DNA of 64,000 nt from Pseudomonas sp. B28(2017) (GTDB taxonomy: Bacteria > Pseudomonadota > Gammaproteobacteria > Pseudomonadales > Pseudomonadaceae): contig NZ_NEJH01000006.1 of assembly GCF_002113025.1 (NCBI RefSeq), positions 62,001 to 126,000 of the forward strand, written 5' to 3'. The first letter of the stretch is position 1. Each line of letters opens with the position of its first letter. Shown in pieces: positions 59,335 to 64,000 of the stretch. The position numbers and the translations under genes were made by a program. The notes under the pieces are model-generated. The model ran no database searches. It was not told the origin of the DNA and saw only the letters and a program-made list of their open reading frames with translations.

Positions 59335-60785
59335 TGCGTTTGTCAGAACTGAAGGCCGCTGGCCGCTATCCCGTATTGCCGCTGAGCGTATCGCTGGCCG
59401 ATGCCGCCGGCCCCGCCGAGCTGCAACTGCTGAGTCTGTTGCGGGTCTTGCCGGGGCAGCGTTATGTCGGTGCCGGCGTCTGGCGTGGCCGGCCGGTGTT
59501 GGCCAAATTGCTGGTCGGCAGCAAGGCCGCACGGCATTTTCAGCGTGAACTGGACGGCGTGCGCCTGCTTTCCGCCCAGGGGCTGACCACCCCGCAGCTG
59601 TTGGCCGATGGCCTGAAGGACGGCGAAGGTGGCTGGCTGCTGTTTGATTTCCTTGAGCATGCCGAAAGTCTGGGCGACACCTGGAAGCAGGTTGAACAGC
59701 AGCCTGTACTGTCCGATGGGCAAGGGGCGGTGTTGGCCGAGGCGTTGGGTGCGATCGGCCAGATGCATCGCAAGGGCCTGTGGCAGGAAGACCTGCACCT
59801 GGACAACTTGCTGCGTCAGGGCGGTCGCCTGTATCTGATCGATGGCGCGGGTATCTGTTGCGAGACGCCCGGCCAGCCGCTGTCACGGCAGAAAGTCCTG
59901 GAAAACCTCGGGGTGTTCTTTGCCCAGCTGCCGAAGCCGATTGAGCCTTTCATTGAAGAATTGCTGGTGTATTACCTGCTCAGCAACGGCGAACACGCCT
60001 TGCCCATGGAGGCGTTGCAGAAGCAGATCGACAAGGTCCGCAGCTGGCGCCTCAAGGACTTCCTGAACAAGGTCGGCCGCGAGTGCACGCTGTTCAGCGT
60101 CCAGCGCGGGGCCTTCGGATTGCGGGCGATTCGCCGCGAGGAAGAGTCGTCGATGGGGGCGGTGCTGGAGCAGGCCGATACCTTGCTCGACCAGGGGCAT
60201 CTGTACAAGACCGGCGGGGCGGCGAGCGTCGGCAAGGTCGAGGTGGATGGCCGCACGCTGGTGATCAAGCGCTACAACATCAAGGGTTTCGCCCACTGGC
60301 TCAAGCGCTTCTGGCGCCCGAGCCGGGCCTGGCATTCATGGCGCGAAGGCAACCGCCTGGCGTTCCTCGGGATTGCCACGCCCAAGCCGCTGGCGTTGCT
60401 GGAAAAACGTTTTCTGTGGCTGCGCAGCCGGGCTTACCTGATCACCGAGTATCTGCCGGGGCCGGACATCATCGAGCGTTTTGCACCGTACGTTGAAAAC
60501 GGCGATGCGCCTGAAGCTGAATTGCTGGCGCTGGATCACCTGTTTGCCGAGCTGATTCGCGAGCGGATCAGTCATGGGGACTTCAAGGGTCACAACCTGT
60601 TCTGGCAGCAGGATCGCTGGGCATTGATCGATCTGGATGCGATGCGTCAGCATGGTTCGGTGGGCAGCTTCGCTCCGGCTTATGCCCGGGATCGGGCGCG
60701 GTTCATGCGCAACTGGCCTGAAGGCAGTGCCCTTTATCAGGTCATCGATCAGCGGTTGCCCAAAGACCTCCCCAGCGCTGGCTGA
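59334..60785 (+). CDS. Two-domain LPS kinase-like protein (PA5006 type)
   Basis: Protein of 483 aa with two kinase-like halves. The N-terminal half has LWQEDLHLDNLL (Asp153, Asn158) and LIDGAG (Asp170). The C-terminal half has an ATP-site VIKRY (Lys312), ISHGDFKGHNLF (Asp416, Asn421) and LIDLD (Asp433). Both retain catalytic and metal-binding residues, so each half may act. It probably phosphorylates LPS core sugars or relays within the WaaP group. It starts at 59334, overlapping the preceding stop by one base. A frame extension to 59211 is unsupported. Confidence 0.8.
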   Translation: MRLSELKAAGRYPVLPLSVSLADAAGPAELQLLSLLRVLPGQRYVGAGVWRGRPVLAKLLVGSKAARHFQRELDGVRLLSAQGLTTPQLLADGLKDGEGGWLLFDFLEHAESLGDTWKQVEQQPVLSDGQGAVLAEALGAIGQMHRKGLWQEDLHLDNLLRQGGRLYLIDGAGICCETPGQPLSRQKVLENLGVFFAQLPKPIEPFIEELLVYYLLSNGEHALPMEALQKQIDKVRSWRLKDFLNKVGRECTLFSVQRGAFGLRAIRREEESSMGAVLEQADTLLDQGHLYKTGGAASVGKVEVDGRTLVIKRYNIKGFAHWLKRFWRPSRAWHSWREGNRLAFLGIATPKPLALLEKRFLWLRSRAYLITEYLPGPDIIERFAPYVENGDAPEAELLALDHLFAELIRERISHGDFKGHNLFWQQDRWALIDLDAMRQHGSVGSFAPAYARDRARFMRNWPEGSALYQVIDQRLPKDLPSAG

Positions 60786-60813
60786 ATCAGGACCTTCGGT
60801 CCTGTCGCGGGCT

Positions 60814-60838
60814 TGCTCCGGGCGGCGATCCGACGATG
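60814..60838. repeat. 25-bp copy of the 53.6-kb REPIN arm
   Basis: TGCTCCGGGCGGCGATCCGA followed by CGATG, identical to 53635-53659. The upstream flank (CGGGCTTGCTCC) also resembles REP. It lacks the inverted partner, so it is a solitary REP remnant. Confidence 0.75.
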
Positions 60839-60968
60839 AGGCCCGAACAGTCAGCGAAGATCAGGGACAAGTTCCTGTGAGCCGTCCTGCGCGCGGATAA
60901 AAGTGCCGCAAGGTCCCCGCCGTAGTTGCTTGCCACTTGCGGCTAGAGGCTTGCTGCTGCTTTTACGC

Positions 60969-60974
60969 TATAAT
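60969..60974 (+). promoter_or_regulatory. -10 element upstream of wapO
   Basis: Perfect TATAAT with a transcription start expected near 60981. No good -35 at 16-18 bp. Following it are two leader stems: 60993-61007 (CTCGC/GCGAG) and 61024-61037 (AGGCGC/GCGCCT). It suggests wapO onward can be transcribed separately from waaF-kinases. Confidence 0.5.
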
Positions 60975-61065
60975 CCCGCCCTTTAGCTGTCTCTCGCCCA
61001 TTGCGAGGGCACATTAATTCTTGAGGCGCTTGCGCCTGCATGCAGACTAAAGAGGCTAGACCCCT

Positions 61066-62823
61066 GTGGCATTGACGATTCTTGGCCTGTCCGGCGCCCT
61101 TAGCCATGATCCTTCCGCAGCCCTGTATATCGACGGCAAGCTGGTCGCGGCGGCTGAAGAGGAACGCTTCGTACGCGATAAACATGCAAAGAACCGCATG
61201 CCCTACGAATCGGCGAAATTCTGCCTGGAACAGGCCGGTATCAAGCCGTCCGATGTCGACGTGGTGGCGATCCCGTTCGCCCCGATCAGCCTGTTCGGCA
61301 AGGCTCGCTGGCAGTACGCCAAGCGTTACTGGTACGCCCCGGACCGTGCACTCGACGCGATCCTGATGGGCAACCGTCGCTACAAGCGCTATCGCAACAA
61401 GATCGTCTGGTGCCTGGAACAACTGGGTTTTGATCCGAAGAAGATCAAGATCGAGCCGGTCGAACACCACCTGGCCCACGCTTCCAGCGCTTATCACTGC
61501 TCCGGTTTCAAAGAGAAAACCGCGATCCTGGGCATCGACGGCAAGGGCGAGTACGCCACGACCTTCTTCGGTTATGGCGTAAACGGCAAGATCCACAAGA
61601 TCAAGGAGTTCTTCGATCCGGACTCCCTCGGCGGCCTGTACGGCGCGATCACCGAATTCCTCGGTTTCGATATGCTCGACGGTGAGTTCAAGGTCATGGG
61701 CATGGCGCCGTACGGCGACGCCAGCAAATACGATTTCTCACGCCTGGCTTCGTTCGAAAACGGCGAGCTGGTGATCAACACCGATTACGCCAACGTCATC
61801 GGCCTGCGTCGCTATAAAGAGAAGGGCAAGGGTTACTACTTCTCGCCGAAGCTGATCGAGTGGCTGGGTCCAAAGCGCGAAGGCGACATCGCCGACGAGC
61901 CTTACATCCACTACGCCGCCAGCATTCAAGCGCTGTTCGAAAAAATTGCGCTGCAGATGATCGATTACTACCTGGGCGACGTGCTCAAGGAGACCGGCAA
62001 GCTGGCCTACGCCGGTGGCTGTGCGTTGAACGTCAAGCTGAACCAGAAAATCATCGCCCGCGACGACGTCAAAGAGCTGTTCGTGCAGCCTGCGTCCGGC
62101 GATGCCGGTACCGCGGTGGGTGCAGCGGCCTACGTCTCTCACGCCCGTGGCGTACCGGTCGAGAAGATGGAACACGTCTACCTCGGCCCGTCGTACAGCA
62201 ACGAAGACGTGATCGCGGCCTGCGCCCGTCACGCCAACAAGCCGACATGGCGCAAGCTCGACAACATGCCGGAGCAGATCGCCAAAATCATGGTCGATGG
62301 CAACCCGGTGGCCTGGTTCCAGGGCCGCATGGAATTCGGTCCGCGTGCACTGGGTGGTCGTTCGATCATCGGTTGCCCGAGTGTGGCCGGCGTGGCCGAC
62401 CGCATCAACCACCAGATCAAGTTCCGCGAGCGCTGGAGGCCTTTCTGCCCGTCGATGCTCGACACCGTGGCGCCGCAGATGATCAAGATCGATCACCCGG
62501 CGCCGTTCATGACCTTCACCTTCGAAGTGGCTGAAGAGTGGAAAACCCGCGTGCCGGAAGTCGTCCACGAAGACGGCACCTCCCGTGCCCAGGTGCTCAA
62601 GCGCGAATACAACCCGCGCTACTACGACATGATGAAAGCGCTGGAAGTGCTCACCGGCAACGGTGTGTCGCTCAACACGTCGCTCAACCGTCGCGGCGAA
62701 CCGATGATCTGCTCGCCGACCGATGCGCTGAATATGTTCTTCGGCTCGGATCTACAGTATCTGATCATGGAAGACATCCTGGTGGTCAAAGAGGGCGCGA
62801 ACGCCTATGACACGTTCGGCTGA
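61066..62823 (+). CDS. wapO: LPS core carbamoyltransferase
   Basis: Carbamoyltransferase (NodU/CmcH family) of 585 aa. The N-terminal Kae1-like half has the metal-binding motif VEHHLAHASSAYH, ILGIDGKGEYATT and LAYAGGCALNVKLN. The C-terminal half contains GRMEFGPRALGGRSIIGCPS. In P. aeruginosa the equivalent (PA5005) O-carbamoylates HepII of the core. The GTG start at 61066 follows GAGG at 61052-61055. The end overlaps wapH by 17 bp. Confidence 0.93.
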   Translation: MALTILGLSGALSHDPSAALYIDGKLVAAAEEERFVRDKHAKNRMPYESAKFCLEQAGIKPSDVDVVAIPFAPISLFGKARWQYAKRYWYAPDRALDAILMGNRRYKRYRNKIVWCLEQLGFDPKKIKIEPVEHHLAHASSAYHCSGFKEKTAILGIDGKGEYATTFFGYGVNGKIHKIKEFFDPDSLGGLYGAITEFLGFDMLDGEFKVMGMAPYGDASKYDFSRLASFENGELVINTDYANVIGLRRYKEKGKGYYFSPKLIEWLGPKREGDIADEPYIHYAASIQALFEKIALQMIDYYLGDVLKETGKLAYAGGCALNVKLNQKIIARDDVKELFVQPASGDAGTAVGAAAYVSHARGVPVEKMEHVYLGPSYSNEDVIAACARHANKPTWRKLDNMPEQIAKIMVDGNPVAWFQGRMEFGPRALGGRSIIGCPSVAGVADRINHQIKFRERWRPFCPSMLDTVAPQMIKIDHPAPFMTFTFEVAEEWKTRVPEVVHEDGTSRAQVLKREYNPRYYDMMKALEVLTGNGVSLNTSLNRRGEPMICSPTDALNMFFGSDLQYLIMEDILVVKEGANAYDTFG

Positions 62824-63937
62824 ACGCCATGTGCTGCAGTTCTGCCACGGCTATGACGGGCCGTTTCTGGACTGCGCGCGGCAGTACGCCAGCCTGTTCG
62901 CTGGGACCGGTTATCGAGTGACCACGGTGTTTCTCACCGGGGCTGCTGATGCCGAAGTCGCCGCGGGCTGCGCTTCCGACGAAGTGCTATTCATGGAGTA
63001 CAGCTCCAAGGCCATTCGCGGCCTGAAGCTGGGAGCCATCGGCGATCTGCGCAAGATCGCCGCGTCGCGCAACTTCAGTTTCTGCATCGCTCACCGCTTC
63101 AAACCCATCTATATCGCCTTGCTCGGTACGTCGTTGCCGGTCATTGGCGTGCACCACGGGTTTGAAGACTACAAGCGCGGCAGTCGTAAACTGTTCGCGC
63201 ATATATTCCGCAAGCGTTTGAGTCTGCTCGGTGTGTCCGACGCGGTGCGCGACGACATGCGCGATTGCCTGCCGAAGTGGCCGGCTTCGAGAATTCAGAC
63301 GTTGTACAACCGCATCGACGTGGATGCCTTGCAAACCACCCAGGTGTCGGCTCGCGAGGCCCGGGAAACCCTCGGTCTGGCGGCGGATGCCTGGATCGTC
63401 GGCAACGTCGGACGGCTGCATCCGGACAAGGACCAGGCCACGCTGCTGCAGGGGTTCGCCGAGGCGTTGCCGAGGTTGCCGGCCAACAGCCAGCTCGTCA
63501 TTCTCGGTAAAGGACGCCTGGAGGAAAAGCTCAAGGCTCAGGCCCGAGAGCTGGGCATTGGTGACCGGGTGTTGTTCCTCGGTCAGGTGCCGGATGCGCG
63601 CAACTACTTCCGGGCCTTCGATGTGTTTGCCCTGAGTTCCGATCACGAACCGTTCGGCATGGTGCTGCTGGAGGCCATGGCCGCCGGCGTACCCTTGCTG
63701 GCCACGGCCTGCGGCGGAGCGAAGGAAGTGGTCGAAGGCGTGGGCATCCTGTTCCCGTTGGGCGATGCCGGGCATCTGGCCCAAGGGCTGCAGCATCTGG
63801 CCGGCATGGATGATCAGCAGCGCCGACAGTGTGCCGAGTTGATGCTCGAACGCTTGCGCGAGCGCTTTTCCGACCGTGCGGTGCGCGATGCTTTCTGGCA
63901 CTTGCCACATGTTACCGAACTGGCACAGAGGGGCTGA
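62807..63937 (+). CDS. wapH: LPS core glycosyltransferase WapH-like (GT4)
   Basis: GT-B glycosyltransferase of 376 aa (GT4) with VGNVGRLHPDKDQATLLQGF, ILGKGRLEEKLK and the donor motif EPFGMVLLEAMAAGVPLLATACGG with the paired Glu. In P. aeruginosa WapH (PA5004) adds a core sugar. The ATG at 62807 lies within the end of wapO (17-bp overlap). The stop shares a base with the next ATG. Confidence 0.9.
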   Translation: MTRSAERHVLQFCHGYDGPFLDCARQYASLFAGTGYRVTTVFLTGAADAEVAAGCASDEVLFMEYSSKAIRGLKLGAIGDLRKIAASRNFSFCIAHRFKPIYIALLGTSLPVIGVHHGFEDYKRGSRKLFAHIFRKRLSLLGVSDAVRDDMRDCLPKWPASRIQTLYNRIDVDALQTTQVSAREARETLGLAADAWIVGNVGRLHPDKDQATLLQGFAEALPRLPANSQLVILGKGRLEEKLKAQARELGIGDRVLFLGQVPDARNYFRAFDVFALSSDHEPFGMVLLEAMAAGVPLLATACGGAKEVVEGVGILFPLGDAGHLAQGLQHLAGMDDQQRRQCAELMLERLRERFSDRAVRDAFWHLPHVTELAQRG

Positions 63938-64000
63938 TGCTCAACCGATTTCAAGGCTGGCGCGAGCGTGGCTGGGCGGTAGTCGACGCCTCGACTTACG
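63937..64000 (+). CDS. Mig-14 family protein (partial, N-terminus only)
   Basis: The ATG at 63937 overlaps the wapH stop by one base. Only about 21 residues are visible (MLNRFQGWRERGWAVVDAST). The start matches the Mig-14 family that follows wapH in P. aeruginosa (PA5003, from memory), linked to antimicrobial-peptide tolerance. The call rests on synteny and this short stretch. Confidence 0.6.
   Translation, partial: MLNRFQGWRERGWAVVDASTY

Larger units (their letters stand above)
60786..61065. other. Intergenic region upstream of wapO
   Basis: About 280 bp holding a fragment of REP-like sequence (60814-60838), a TATAAT -10 element (60969-60974) and a leader with two small stems before the GTG start. 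No gene seen. Confidence 0.6.

Overview
The window looks like a chromosome segment of a fluorescent-group Pseudomonas. The base composition is GC-rich. Repeats of the REP/REPIN type with the GTGGGAGCGAGC core recur between genes. From memory, the gene order selO-mscK-nhaP2 ... acyl-CoA dehydrogenase ... rlmJ-msrA-dipA ... aceF-aceE-glnE-waaF-waaC-waaG-waaP-kinases-wapO-wapH-mig-14 matches the P. aeruginosa PAO1 interval around PA5003-PA5023, interrupted by local insertions. No species was identified by search.

Region 1 (1-17.4 kb, minus strand) is an aryl-polyene (APE) biosynthetic operon of about 20 genes, most of them overlapping, running leftwards off the window edge. It encodes two ACPs, ketosynthases and a chain-length factor, a ketoreductase, dehydratases, and an AMP-ligase fused to a dehydratase. 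It also encodes an aromatic ammonia-lyase, a thioesterase, acyltransferases, a glycosyltransferase, a methyltransferase and LolA/RND/lipoprotein export parts. Two members fall outside the core APE set as I know it: a flavoprotein with halogenase signatures and a CPA2-like antiporter. A plausible sigma-70 promoter lies at 17419-17447.

Region 2 (17.7-33.0 kb) holds an orphan ParA ATPase, trxC, and a higBA toxin-antitoxin pair with twin palindromic operators. These are followed by selO, mscK and nhaP2 (TTG start). Two chemoreceptors, one with a FliA-type promoter, flank a small coiled-coil/ZapA-like pair. An acyl-CoA dehydrogenase closes the region.

Region 3 (33.1-45.4 kb) holds the divergent putA/putP proline-utilisation locus with six GTTGCA-type PutA sites, then rlmJ, msrA and dipA (degenerate GGDEF, intact EAL). 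An AT-richer PhoD-like phosphatase that looks acquired follows.

Region 4 (45.5-53.6 kb) carries the aceE-aceF pyruvate dehydrogenase operon, with three lipoyl domains in AceF and a twin 15-bp palindrome upstream of aceE. glnE is divergent to it.

Region 5 (53.6-64 kb, plus strand) is the LPS core locus: waaF-waaC-waaG-waaP, three further InaA/WaaP-type kinases (one apparently lacking its catalytic Asp, one a two-domain fusion), the carbamoyltransferase wapO, the glycosyltransferase wapH, and the start of mig-14.

The most novel-looking points are the halogenase/antiporter additions to the APE cluster, the LPS kinase array with its pseudokinase and tandem kinase, and the ZapA-like pair that lacks the usual 6S RNA neighbourhood.
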